NCBI GenBank assembly: GCA_033085395.1
Contig: JANQBS010000054.1
Location: 1-64,000 of the forward strand
Origin: Xanthoparmelia taractica
Lineage: Eukaryota; Ascomycota; Lecanoromycetes; Lecanorales; Parmeliaceae
Length of the DNA stretch: 64,000 nt
Reading direction: 5' to 3'
This document shows positions 33,287 through 44,647 of this stretch, piece after piece. Both the position numbers and the translations under genes were made by a program. Below the pieces are notes generated by a model. The model saw nothing but the letters and a program-made list of their open reading frames with translations. It was not told where the DNA came from and did not search any database. The number at the start of each line of letters is the position of its first letter. Within the stretch, counting starts at the first letter, position 1.

Positions 33287-35071
33287 TTAACCAGATCCAC
33301 CCTTGAAAGCCTTGCCGAACATGAGCAATTGGACTTGGTCGTAGATCGAAAGCACACCGGCACCAGCGACACCACGGAGAATGTTGGCACCAGCACCCTT
33401 GAACAAAGATCTGACACCTTCAGCGGCAATGATCTGGCGACCGGCATCCAGGGAAGACTTGTATTTGACGGCCTAATTATGGTTTTAGTAAAAAAGTCTC
33501 GGGACTAGGAGTTTCGCGATTGCAACTCACTTCACCAGAAGTCATCATCATACGCCTACGAATGGTATCAAGAGGGTACGAGCAGATACCGGCACCAGTG
33601 GTGACACTCCAGCCGAGCAAGAATGAGGCCAAGAAATTACCCTCGAGGGGGCCGACGAGGAGGACAGGCTTGAGGGAGTCGTACATTCCGAAGTACAAAC
33701 CACGGTAGACGACGATACCAGCGACAGAGGGACCAAAACCACGGTAGAGACCAAGGATACCGTCAGAGGCGAGAGTCTTCTTGTACACATCCACCAGACC
33801 GTTGAACTGACGGTCTCCACCAGTCTTTGCATTCTTGGCATCGTTTGCTAGACGAGTACGGGCGTAGTCCAATGAGTACACGAAAAGGAGGGACGTAGCA
33901 CCAGCGGCCTGTGACCATCAGTTTGAGAAGAACTCATTCGTACCAGCCCGCAGGCTACTTACACCGCCGGAGGCCAAGTTGCCCATCATCCATTTCGCGT
34001 AGCCATCACGCTCCTTCTTGAACGCGAACATGGACTTGTAGGTGTCGCGGAAAGCGAAATTCAGGGCCTGGGTTGGGAAGTATCGGATAACATTAGCTGT
34101 ATTGCCACGCCACAATGATACCACTCCCTCATTGGCAGTTGTGCGCCTAAAACACTCGATGATCCCATCGTACTTGCGGTCAAGGCGTCCAGATTTCAGC
34201 ATCTCATCCTGTTGGCGAGTAAATATTAGTAAACGTTTTGAGTACAGTAGTGCGAGTCACGGCTAGTGAACCACGCAGCTGGCAGTTTCAAGGCCGAGGA
34301 AGATCAAGGAGTCCTCATCAGCTTAGTGCTCATAGCTGGAAGCATAAAATGTAAAATCAATCCCAAGCCCCACTGCGTAATGCTGCTTACAGGACTACTC
34401 CAGGGTGGGTCGAGAGATATTGCTTACTTGATTTTGGATGAGGAGCTTGACTCGCTCAATTGGAGCAGCAGCGGTTTTAGAGACCGCAGCAGACACACCA
34501 CCCACTATAACAAGCCGTCAGTTAATCAGAACCTTTTTCACCTCTGTAACTGGCGCAGTATTCTCGTATTGGCTGCCATCGTCCAGCTCTTTCGCGGATT
34601 TGGTAGAATTTGTGTATGCTTAGATGATTTGAGCTACATACTCAAGAAATCCACAACAAAACCCTGTTATCATAGCTTGTTAGCCTCGGACGCTTAGTGC
34701 AATGAGAAGTCCTTCAATCTGGCGCAATCGCATGGCCAAGCTTGAAAAGTAATCGTCTCGATGAGGAAAACGAAATTTCAGAAACTGGACTGAAGCATAA
34801 TATCCCATTGACATGGTTCGATGAAGGCATTGCGATATCGCGCAACATTTGACGGAAGCTGGAGACCTACAGGCATGCTATCAAGAGGTCAGCTTTTATT
34901 GATCAGAGAGCAACTTAAGTCAAAGGGCAAGCTCGTGGGGGAGGCAAAGAGTCTAATGACTTCTTGCCAGTGCAATCCGTCTTGCGTGGTTGCAGGACAC
35001 ATAGAAAGGGATCAAGGTGAGACCTACCCCATAAAGGACTTCTTGGACTGATCCAACTCTCCTTCAGGCAT
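33287..35071 (-). CDS. AAC: Mitochondrial ADP/ATP carrier
   Basis: I reconstruct seven minus-strand exons: 35071-35028 (44 nt), 34877-34871 (7 nt), 34663-34642 (22 nt), 34504-34428, 34208-33963, 33908-33531 and 33472-33287, totalling 319 aa. All junctions keep phase and the product is a complete inner-membrane ADP/ATP exchanger. It contains three carrier repeats with [24 protein letters not shown] and [13 protein letters not shown]; the RRRMMM signature is at about 249-254. The first three exons read [17 protein letters not shown] and GFVVDFL. The 7-nt exon (CATGCCT) has TGATAG before it and GTAGGT after it, a CTGAC branch site, and supplies the Met-Pro that the family has before FVVDFLMGG. 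The four 5' introns (150, 207, 137 and 219 nt) are long for this window; the last two are 54 and 58 nt. The product exports ATP from mitochondria. Confidence 0.95.
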
Positions 35072-35440
35072 CGTAGCGGTATTTCAGGGGACTGAGGCTC
35101 TAGGAATGGTAGATTGAAAAGAATGAGCGGAGTGGAGTGGAGTGGTCAAGACGTAGGTCGTCGATAGTGTTCACAAATGTTGTGAGATGAGTTTGACAGA
35201 AGGAAATTTCTGGTAGAGGGATACCAAGCCACTAGTGGCCTAGTCTACAATGGGAATACAGCTCAAAAAATTGAATTCAGATCATCCTCTTCCGGTATAT
35301 CCCGACCTTCAGATTTCTTTCATTGTGTGAAGCACTTCTTCGGCGACACTTCAGGTCACAAAGAATTGTCTACAGAAACTGAGACAGTTGATGCCCATAT
35401 ACAATATGTCCAAGCTTTTGATATCAAATGATAGCTATCG
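35072..35440. other. Upstream region of the carrier gene
   Basis: It is the promoter and 5' UTR of the ADP/ATP carrier and the 3' flank of the KRI1 gene. An imperfect GGAGT repeat (GGAGTGGAGTGGAGTGG) lies near 35133. Confidence 0.45.
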
Positions 35441-37555
35441 TTAAGCGCCGGATGACTTGCTCTTCCTTGAACGTGCCTTCTTGCCTTCCCTGATATCAAT
35501 CCCATTGGCATCTTTAGGCTTTGGTCTTTGATCTGCCATATCCTGCCCGGCAAGCACCTCAGCAAGCGTCTTTTGTGGTCCCTCCTCATTGCCAAAGGTC
35601 TCCTTCCTCCACTGCCGTAGCCGTGCCTTTTTTCCCAACCGTTTCTTATCCTTCCTTTTCTTGTCCGAGTCTCTAAAGGGAGCCATCTTCTTGAGTCCTG
35701 CGTACTGATTAAGCTGACTGTCTGAGGCCATTAATATGTCATGTGCCGTAAGACCGTATGCTATTGGTGAAGTGTCTCTGTAGCGGAAATGACTTGCATG
35801 TTTCTTGCTGAAATTGGATAGAGTTTCATCCACCTTCATGGATTCATCAACAAGCCCTTCGATCTTGCGGCGTTCAAGCCGGGCTCTCTTTTTTTGCTCC
35901 TCCCTTTCACGTCTCTTCTCGGACTTTGGTTTCGATTTGGATTTCGCGACTGACTGCGGGTCGCTAAAATAACGACTTTCCGTTGGAGCTCCACCAGCAG
36001 TGGATTCATCATCTGTTAACGAGAATTGAGGTCCTTCGACTTCTGCTGCATCAAAGCCAGGTACGAGGTCATCAATGTCTATGTCGTCCTCCCATTTAGG
36101 CTTCTTAATCTTCCGCTTACTCTTCCCTTCCACTTCGTAACTGTCATTCGAATCATGATCGGCATAGTAATCGTCACCAAAGCGCTTTCGCATCCCTTGC
36201 TCCCATCTTTCATCATCCCAGCCTTCGTCAAGGAAAGCGGACCAATCCTGCTCCTGGAGTGACTTGCCCCGCAACCCTGCAGCATCTTTAATTTTTCGAA
36301 TCTTGTCTTCAACTTCAGAAACCTTCAACTTCCGATAACGGGCTTTTTCTTCCTCACGGGTCTGCCTTGCCGCCTCTTTTTTCGCCTGCTCAGCTTCTCG
36401 AGCCCTCTTTCTAGGATTTGCAGATTCTTTCCGCACAGAATATTTTGCTGCCGCGTCTCTTGCATGAGAGAGGAGCTTCTCATTAGCAGATTGCGGATCT
36501 TCGAAGCGCATATTATACGCCTCCTCAAAGAGCTCAGCTCGGCGATCTTCTTCCTCGTCATCGGACTCGAATGGCTGGAAAGTGGTCCCGGCCGCTGGGA
36601 CCCATGCTCTTGCGGTCATGAAATTCGATAAGAAAGCTTCCGGATCTTTGTCCGCGGCCTCGAGGTCTACCTTTGGCGCTTTCACCTGCAATTGGCTGTT
36701 TTGATTCTCTTTTTGTGGTGTGGAAGGCTTTCGAACTAAGAATTCGTCGTCGCTGTCATCGTCACCACCCTCATCTACCCCCGAGCCAATTCTCTCATTC
36801 GCCGCGGCATGCATTTCCTTCACGATCACATTTTTGAGATCATCTTGCTGCTGTGCATAACTTATAGGTCCGCCGTCTTGTACCTGATCGGATGCGGCAC
36901 GTTCGAGTAGGTTTCTTCGGTGGTAGTCGTTAAGATACATAGGCTTTTCGGATTTGGTCTTTAGGTCTTTGCTGTCTTGAGCTTCGTCATCTAAGTCCGT
37001 AAAAAACTTCGCTCCCTCATCGTAGACGCGAGGGTCCTTCCTCCGGATCGCCTCAAGAGTATCCTGTATCTGCTTATCCAGAGCCTCAGATGCCAGAATA
37101 CCCTCGTCATCCTCCTCCTCTGACTCTGACTCTGACTCTGTAAAAGATCCTTTCCCCATACCGTCGTCCTGGTTTGGCCCCACCCTACGCGTAAATCCAG
37201 CACTAACATCGTTGCCGTACTTCTCCTGGACTGGTTTGATCAGTATGTGATGCCGGTGGGATTGGACACAGCGCTGCTTACGCTTATGAAGCTCCTCTCT
37301 CTTCTTATTGTGCTCGAAGCGTCTGGCAAACTCATGGTTGACTTTGAAACAGTGACCACCTGTTTCTGATTCGTCATTCCATGCAAGCACCTCTTTATCA
37401 TGACTGAGCACCTTGTATTCTTCATTAGAGGAATCGTCTTCCTCTAAGAGTGCTTTCAGTCGCTTTGCAGGCCTTTCATCGTCGACTTGCTCAGAATTTG
37501 GTAGTTTGATATCAAGAAGAACTTTGGAACCTCTACGGGAACCCATCTTCGCCAC
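35441..37555 (-). CDS. KRI1: KRI1 ribosome-biogenesis protein
   Basis: An intronless frame of 704 aa; a second ATG three codons in (37546) may be the real start. The protein is highly charged throughout, with acidic and basic blocks typical of nucleolar assembly factors. Family blocks include RRKDPRVYDEGAKFF, KPMYLNDYHRRNLLE, a Lys/Arg-rich central region (RYRKLKVSEVEDKIRKI) and the C-terminal Kri1 domain with SPIAYGLTAHDILMASDSQL and KKMAPFRD, followed by basic KKRLGKKARLRQWRKETFG. A Ser/Glu run (SESESESEEEDDEG) is a probable CK2 target. Kri1 works in the nucleolus on small-subunit pre-rRNA processing. The start lies 365 bases from the divergent neighbour, so the two may share a promoter. 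Confidence 0.93.
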   Translation of the reverse strand: MAKMGSRRGSKVLLDIKLPNSEQVDDERPAKRLKALLEEDDSSNEEYKVLSHDKEVLAWNDESETGGHCFKVNHEFARRFEHNKKREELHKRKQRCVQSHRHHILIKPVQEKYGNDVSAGFTRRVGPNQDDGMGKGSFTESESESEEEDDEGILASEALDKQIQDTLEAIRRKDPRVYDEGAKFFTDLDDEAQDSKDLKTKSEKPMYLNDYHRRNLLERAASDQVQDGGPISYAQQQDDLKNVIVKEMHAAANERIGSGVDEGGDDDSDDEFLVRKPSTPQKENQNSQLQVKAPKVDLEAADKDPEAFLSNFMTARAWVPAAGTTFQPFESDDEEEDRRAELFEEAYNMRFEDPQSANEKLLSHARDAAAKYSVRKESANPRKRAREAEQAKKEAARQTREEEKARYRKLKVSEVEDKIRKIKDAAGLRGKSLQEQDWSAFLDEGWDDERWEQGMRKRFGDDYYADHDSNDSYEVEGKSKRKIKKPKWEDDIDIDDLVPGFDAAEVEGPQFSLTDDESTAGGAPTESRYFSDPQSVAKSKSKPKSEKRREREEQKKRARLERRKIEGLVDESMKVDETLSNFSKKHASHFRYRDTSPIAYGLTAHDILMASDSQLNQYAGLKKMAPFRDSDKKRKDKKRLGKKARLRQWRKETFGNEEGPQKTLAEVLAGQDMADQRPKPKDANGIDIREGKKARSRKSKSSGA

Positions 37556-37920
37556 GACACTCAGTCTCGTGGCATCTCAGAATCAGTGAAGATGACAGAT
37601 AGTATCTCTGTTCTCAGCTTCTGTAGGGGTGGTCTACCGCAATTTTCAGCAATCTCGAACGGTGATTTGAGAATGGGCCATGGATTGTAGAGAATTATCC
37701 TAAACCCACCAAAGCTAGAGACCTCGGGACAACCTCGGCCATCCGCAGAGTCCAAACCCGCTAATATCGCGATCTGCTGGTATATCAGCAGTGCCATTGA
37801 CTGTGAAGATCAGAATGGACCCATCTTGCGCGAGAGGTCTTTTGAGGGGATGAAGCTCTCAACGCCTTCCAGATTACCAGCTTCGTGGAGAGCCCTGACT
37901 ACTGCGAAACCGTGCCTAAT
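37556..37920. promoter_or_regulatory. Bidirectional promoter region, KRI1 and LAM-type gene
   Basis: The two start codons (37555 minus, 37921 plus) point away from each other with 365 bases between them. All regulatory sequence of at least one gene must lie here. No specific element could be named. Confidence 0.55.
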
Positions 37921-40900
37921 ATGGCCGATATTCCTCCCCTCATCCAAGTGGGCAGACCAATAACTCTCATGTATGAAGCCGATATGTATTTCCTTTCCAA
38001 CGGATCGCCCGCTAATCCGTGCTCAGTCCTGTGGGTTTGAAGGAAGCCGCCCTTGATTCTCCAACATTTAGGTCCGGGGTAACTCATTTTTCCGAGCAAT
38101 TCGACCTTGTTGAGAAATGGCTAGAAGGGTACGTAAAGTGTACTTCAAAGCTGTCTCAGGAGATTGGAAATTTTGAGTCTATAGTCAATGGATTCCTTGC
38201 ACAGACGACACCGCCTACTCACCTTTCTGAGGCCGTCATTGACCATGATTACACACTGCTGGCAATGAAGAGATATGGCGACGGTGCAAAGGAGCTCTGG
38301 ATGTCAACCATAACTGGGATTAAGAAGATTCAAGCGAATATGGTAGAACCTGTCAGGATGTTTCTGCATAACGACCTCCGATCGTTCAGGGAGACTAGAC
38401 GAAACCTTCACAATACGCAGAAGGAATTTGATAACCTGCATTCACGCTACTCTGGTCAAGCTAGGACTAAGGAAGCTTCATCCTTGCGAGAAGACGCCTT
38501 TCAGCTCCATGAAGCGCGAAAAGTCTACCTAAAGGCGTCAATGGACTTTAGCGTTACAGTGTCACAGCTACGTATGGCGCTCGACAAAATGCTTGTGAAA
38601 GTGTTCGCAGACCAATGGCGCGACATGCGAGATCCTCGGCAGAACATAAGCGGCTCTATCGGAAAATGGGGCAGTGACATTGAGAGAGTCAGATGTTGGA
38701 GTCATGAAATTGAAAGTGGGGAAAAAGGCTTCAGGCGAGAGCTTCAGGCTGCCAGGAAACAGATTGAAGAAAGCGCAGAAGCGGCTGCCCGGCCCTCGCG
38801 CGAGATCGAGGATTATGCTGTAGGGTCTGCCTCGGCATCCGTGGCTAGAGCACCTTCTACTACAGCCCTGCACCGACCTGTCAAGTCTGAGAAGCAAGGC
38901 TGGCTTAACTTGCGGACTGTCTCAGGGAAACCTTCTAGGACTACATGGCTCCGACGATGGTTTTACGTGAAAAACGGCATATTTGGTTGGCTCGTTCAAG
39001 GCTCTCGCTCTGGTGGCGTAGAGGAGAGTCAAAAAATCGGTCTCCTGCTTTGCAATGTCAAGCCCAGTAATTTGGACGACCGGCGGTACGTCTTCGAAGT
39101 GAAGACTAAAGATTTTACTATAGTCGTCCAGGCTGAAACTCAACCTGAACTCATGGAATGGCTCGCAGCAATTGAGATTGCCAAACAAAAAGCCCTTGAA
39201 GACCCTGCTAGCACAGAATCTCTCGGCCTCCCCCGGGCTCAAGATCCAGCTTTTGCAATCTCACCCCCAATAGCACCAGAATTTGCTGCAAGCGCTGCTG
39301 ATTTGGGAATACCACAACATGCGGACGACAACACCAGTACCTCCGGAGTAGACCGAAGCTCAACCCTACCTATGCCTGGAGGAGATCCTTCAGCTGTTAG
39401 GAGCAGCTTTGATGTTACCAGTCATCGGCGCTCGTTTGCCGAGAGAGACGTTGACAATAGCCGGGATCCTGCGTCGAGGATTATACAGAAACTAGATCTT
39501 CATCGGAAGCCTTTAGGAAGCGAGAAGTTGGCTGGCTCGCTTACTAGCCCTGGGCTTTCCGGAGGTGGTATTGCGAGTCTTATAGCAGCCAGTCACACGT
39601 CATTGCCTGTTGGCCCCGGAGCGCTGCCAACGCCTCCGCCGGCCGAGACGCCAACGTCAAGGAAAGCGTCCGCACCAATGCCGAGTATACTTAGAAGTAC
39701 ATTAGCCCCCAACACTTTGGCCAACCCACCTGCACCCACAAATCTCAGTGCAGCAGCTGTAATCATAAATGGCGAGAGAGGTATTGGCTTGGGTCGTACA
39801 GATGCATCAGGTGATTGCGGACTCATGGCCAATGTTTGGGGGAGTACCAATTGGGGTCATCTCAATAGGCTGGAACGCGGCGAGATAAAATCGCCGCAAG
39901 AGAAGTCCATGAAGCCAATTAACCCTGCAAGCTCCTCGAACTCTTCTCCGAGCGGATCTCTCCCTCAGAACGCCGCAGTCTATGGAGCCGGCGATTCGAT
40001 CTCCGGCTCTATGGGACTAAACAAGGCAACCAGCATGTCATCGTCATCATCCCTTTCACAGGGTACAGCTATCAGCCTTGGCGGGAACGAGAAAACTGAC
40101 CGCAATACGCCAGTGTATCCCAATTGCTATCCGCTGCAGCTCAAGACGCAAGACGCGCAATTTCGACTATTGTTCCCGAATGTGCGTCCAAATGAAAGAG
40201 TTTTGATGGTTTTCAAGGCGACTTGGAGTCCGCACGAGCAACAGGAGATTCCTGGGCGAGTCTATGTCACAGCCGAAGAAATCTACTTTTTCAGCAATCA
40301 TTGCGGGATGGTTTTGATCACGAGTATTGCCCTTGACTCAATCTCAGAGATCACAGCAGCGACGGGAAAGGATTGTGACTTTGTCTTCTGTCATCTGAAA
40401 AATGACAACCAATCAACCGCTTACAATCGCATCACGATCAAAGTTTTCCTAGAATCTCTGAGTCTGCTCCAACGGCGGCTCAATTTCTTAGTGCGGAATC
40501 GCATCTCACAAGAGATTGGACTTGAAGAGATCATAAAAACTCTCATTAAGATGGAGCAAGATGATCCGGAACACAGCCCGAGCCTAGACTGCTGGGAAAA
40601 CGTATCCATCAACACGCCTACTGATGGTGATTCAGATACGAGGCGCAATGCATCTCACAGGGATAAACGGGATCTCAGAGCGAATTTGTTCATCGACCGA
40701 GGGCTACATGGAAGTAGCGCTCTCCACCTAGACGGTGCAGGAGAAAGTAGCAAAGCCTTCAAACTCCCTAAGCAGCCTATCATATATGCTCCGTCCGGGA
40801 TGGACAAGTTGGTCGTGGAGAGAGTTTTTGATGTCTCCCCAAAAGCTCTGTTTCATATTATGTTTGGTGACAAGAGCGTTGTTTGGCAACTTCTGTATCA

Positions 40901-42437
40901 CGAACGGCATGCTCAACGTAAGTGGGTTTCGGACACTTTATTGGCTTTCGAATCTACGTCGACCAAGCTGATCCCTTTAAAGATATCAAGCGAGGACCTT
41001 GGACTCAGCAGCTGGAAAACGGTCATTTGCGTCGTGATTTTGAGTATCAAATTGAGTATCTCGACACATTAAGTAAGCAGCTCTCCCCGATCAACCGCAA
41101 TTTCCAGCCCCAGCTAACTGGCCTTGTCCAGGACGAGTCCGCAACACAACGGTAACAGACCATCAAATGGTAGAGGTAGCTAATGAGCATCTCTTATATG
41201 TTATTTCTGACCGGAAACTTCCGTGGCACCTGCCCTATCACGATAGCTTTTTGCTGCTCACCAAAGTGGTCATCACTCATGTCGCCAAATCAAAGTGCAA
41301 ATTGGCCTTGTACACCAAGGTTGATTGGACTAGACCCCCACCTCTTACGATTACCAAGGGTACGTTGTCCAGTTGCGCCTCTGCATCCTAGAAAAATGCT
41401 GACCATGACGAGGCATTGTTGCTGAAGCAGCGCTAAAAGACCTTGAACTTGATTCCTTAGACCTGACAGACGTGATTGCAGATCAAGTAAGGTATTTTGC
41501 AAGTGCCCACGGTCGAACGAAGAAAGCCGTTCAGATCTTCGGTCCGGTCGGGCTCCAGACGCAAAGTTCTCTGTTTGCTGGAAACGATGCGCCATTGAAA
41601 GCGCAGTTGCGACGTAAGATGAGACGCCGAGCTTTGACAGCGCTCGCTTTCGAGTCTCTTGGATCGCTTCTGGAGAGTGTTGCCATCTCAGCAATGCAGG
41701 TAATCCTTGATTTTGTACGATGGACCTGGAAGACAACCGACGCAAATAGCGTTCTGCTGGCCGTTCTAGCACTGAGTGTTCTCGTTAATGTTATCTTTTC
41801 CTCAAGGAATACGTCCGGGTGGTGGAGGGAACGGAATGCTGGTAAATTTATGGCCAGACTGGGAATCGGACCAGACCTTGTTATGAGCAAAGCCGTTTAC
41901 CTGCATGAGCTTCGTGAATCCACTGCACTAGATCTAAACCGTTCGGAAGGTTCTAATAGCCAATGGTAAGTTCTTTTTTAAATCTCCCATGGTATCCGGC
42001 AGTAATGAACTGACCGGTCTTGATTAAGTCGAGACAGCTTTGATATTATTATGAACCTTGGAGACGAATATCCACCTCATCAATCACGGCAGCTACCATC
42101 TATGAGACCTTCGCAGACTTTAGCAGCTCGTCGTCTACAGAGGAGTCGGGAACACTTGGGCCTCCAGCGACACGATCTGCTCGTGGCAATGCGAGTGGTG
42201 AATAGCATCGAGCGTGAGATGCTGCAAGCAGAATATGAGAATTGGCTGTTAGAAGAGGACGTCAAATGCAGGCATTTAGGAGCCATACTGCGTCAAAATA
42301 CCACAGAGATTTTGGCAGAGAAGGATAACAATGGGCAACACGTGTTGGATGGCGAGCCCAAACGGCTCGAGGAGGTCCGGGCTTGGCAGCAGCAATACTG
42401 TGACAGCTGTAAGAAAGAGCTGGAAAGCGTCATTTGA
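37921..42437 (+). CDS. BAR-PH-GRAM-VASt protein (Sip3/Ysp1, LAM family)
   Basis: Exons 37921-37970, 38027-40917, 40968-41072, 41132-41359, 41431-41965 and 42038-42437 give 1402 aa. Two acceptors are uncertain: 41428 or 41431, and 42029 or 42038, both in frame. The first exon joins to give RPITLIPVGLKEAALDSPTF, matching the usual start of the family. Domains in order: BAR-like helices at about 25-260, PH at about 304-405 (GWLNLRT, then RRWFYVKNG), a GRAM-like segment from about 718 (FRLLFPNVRPNERVL), VASt sterol-binding domain at about 930-1100 (IIYAPSGMDKL, WKH-free hinge then TDHQMVEVANEHLLYV), two hydrophobic spans at about 1170-1215, and a helical tail (HDLLVAMRVVNSIEREM). The family sits at ER-plasma membrane contacts and moves sterol. 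No missing key residue was noticed. Confidence 0.92.
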
Positions 42438-44647
42438 GAGTCCGAGAAACAGCGGGAAGACTGAGCGCCAGCAAGATACCTTGCAGATAAACTATGGTTG
42501 AACACTGGATTTGGCCGCTCTCGCTCGAGCGGTTCTTCAAGTAACTGAGGGCTCGGCGAGACAGACACATTCGGGACAGCGAGTTGGTCTGTGACTCGTG
42601 CATACTGCATAGACCTGCCCAATCTTTTTCGGGCCTCGACGAACACCTGCTTTAGCAGTGGCTGAGGTAGGTGTTGCCTCTGGCAAACATCTAACAGAGG
42701 GTCAGGGGACCCTTGTCTCGGCCTGAGGCCTCGAACCGACGCCTTTCTTCCAGGCAATCCTTCTGAAGCCCGTTCTCATGGAAGCTTCCGCCAGGTCCAG
42801 CTCAGGATTGGGAGCATTGATGCAAGAGGTGCCACGGACTTCTACAACACAGGGCACGTTAAGGTCGTTCAGATCTGATGACTGATATACCAACGTCTTT
42901 GTTTTTGATATTGGGGACTAACGACCCCCTTCAAGGCTTGGCATTTCCTCACATATATATGTGACAACCTAATACAATGACAATGTACGATTACGAGCAA
43001 ATATTCGAGATTCATCCCGAGATGGCTCTTGAAAGGTGATTATCCTGTCAAACGTTCGCAACTAAAGCGCAATCACTTTTGTGTACATCCATGACCTCTA
43101 CAGCATAAGCCCTGTTTCCTCCAATGTTTCCTTTGCTTGCCCATTTCCCTTCGTAGCCGCTTTCGCAGCAGACGAGCCATCAACAGACTTGAATTGACAG
43201 ACAGTGGACCGGGATAGGACCTACCGATCGCCTTAGCCAACCTTTTCTACGGCTGCCTACCTGTCTTGAACCATAGTATGGTGGCAAGGCTTTCTAAAGT
43301 GACCCTCGAGAATTGCACGTGAGCGGGCTACCAAACTGCCATCTGGCCTCTTATCATCGAATCGCCTGCGAAAGGCGGTTCTCGTCCATGTTTGCGAGCA
43401 AAGCTAGTCTCTGCTGTATACCACGCCGCTTACTCATTGGTGGTTAGGGATTTGGCTGGTTTGGCTGGAAGAGGTAATTTTCACGAGCAAAGGTGATAAG
43501 TTCGACGAAGAGCTCTCAAATGGAGGCTTTTCTGAGGTGCCATTGGTCCGATGATGCTATCGTTCCTGTTCCTTCGGTATTGTGTGGTTGCTGCGGCTCC
43601 ATATGAGGTTGACCGCCATTGGCTATCTTGAGTTGAATGCTATCTATTGGTTGGGGATGTCAATCGTGATATCCTGTCAGGTTTTAAAGTATCACGCTCG
43701 CTTTAAACGATTCTCCCGTTCGACATCGTCCCGCCGTTGTTCTGTCTCCTTACCACATGATAGTGCTAATATGCTCTTCCACAAGCAAAGGACTCCGAAG
43801 AAGTCAACCATAAAATCCATCCGATCTCCAACTATTAACCCTCGCTTTGACAGCATTACGCCTTGCCACCTCTTTACCTTCCCTCTGAGCAAGGATCCGA
43901 AATTCGGCAGTACTTTTCTGGATTCCGTCTCATACATTTTCGCATACGTGCCCCTTCTAAGAATGTTCAGTTGAGGGAGGGAATGGTATGGCCGGCCTCG
44001 GGTGAGAAAGAAAGATGGTAGATAGCACTGGTGTCTCCCAAATCGTTTGAGTGATTCAACAGCGTTTGTGAGGCACATTGAACAAGGAACTTGCAAATCC
44101 TGAGATTTGCGGCTGGCTTTCCGCAGGTGTTGGGAGCAGGTCGTACTTCAAAGGTGGCTTCTACTTCTAGGTCCCATTTGTGATACTCTAGGCTTCATCT
44201 ATTCGTACGATTGTGAAAACTGATGCGTTTACGAGTTGACGGAAGAGGTAGTGAGATATCAGACTGAGCCACAAGCTGGATGGATACAAGATTAGATTGT
44301 GTAATTTTCTTGGAGGCTAGGGAGATTACTACGAGAGGTTAGTATGGGAGATTGTATGGGAGACTTAGTGGGAGTTCTCCCATACAATCTCCCGCCACAG
44401 CTCCCACCACAGCTCCCATATAATCTCCCACCAGAGCTCCCATACAATCTCCCACCAGAGCTCCCGTACAAATCTCTCATATAACCTCCCACCACAGCTC
44501 CTATACAAATCTCCCACACCGGGTCTGAGCACGTCTTATAAGGACTGGGAGAACGGTAAGGTTTTCTGATTGGACAGTTCTTCAAGACGCGCTTTCGCCA
44601 TCGCCCGCCATCCCGATGCCCCGGTTGGACGTCCCAGCACCCGCGCA
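42438..44647. other. Convergent 2.2-kb interval with hairpin-minisatellite
   Basis: No gene is supported. It is bounded by two converging genes. The only structure seen is the inverted and tandem repeat at 44346-44519 (separate entry). Confidence 0.5.
44346..44519 (+). repeat. Minisatellite led by an 18-bp inverted repeat
   Basis: GGGAGATTGTATGGGAGA at 44346-44363 is exactly complementary to 44376-44393 with a 12-base loop. After it the right arm repeats in degenerate form to about 44519: units of about 21-24 bases of the type CTCCCATACAATCTCCCACC with AGAG or ACAG linkers, about six copies. It lies near the 3' end of the AAAP permease gene. Confidence 0.85.

Noticed and set aside
43692..44096. 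A 134-codon minus-strand frame
   Set aside because: No recognisable content, and the flanking region is full of stops; regarded as chance.
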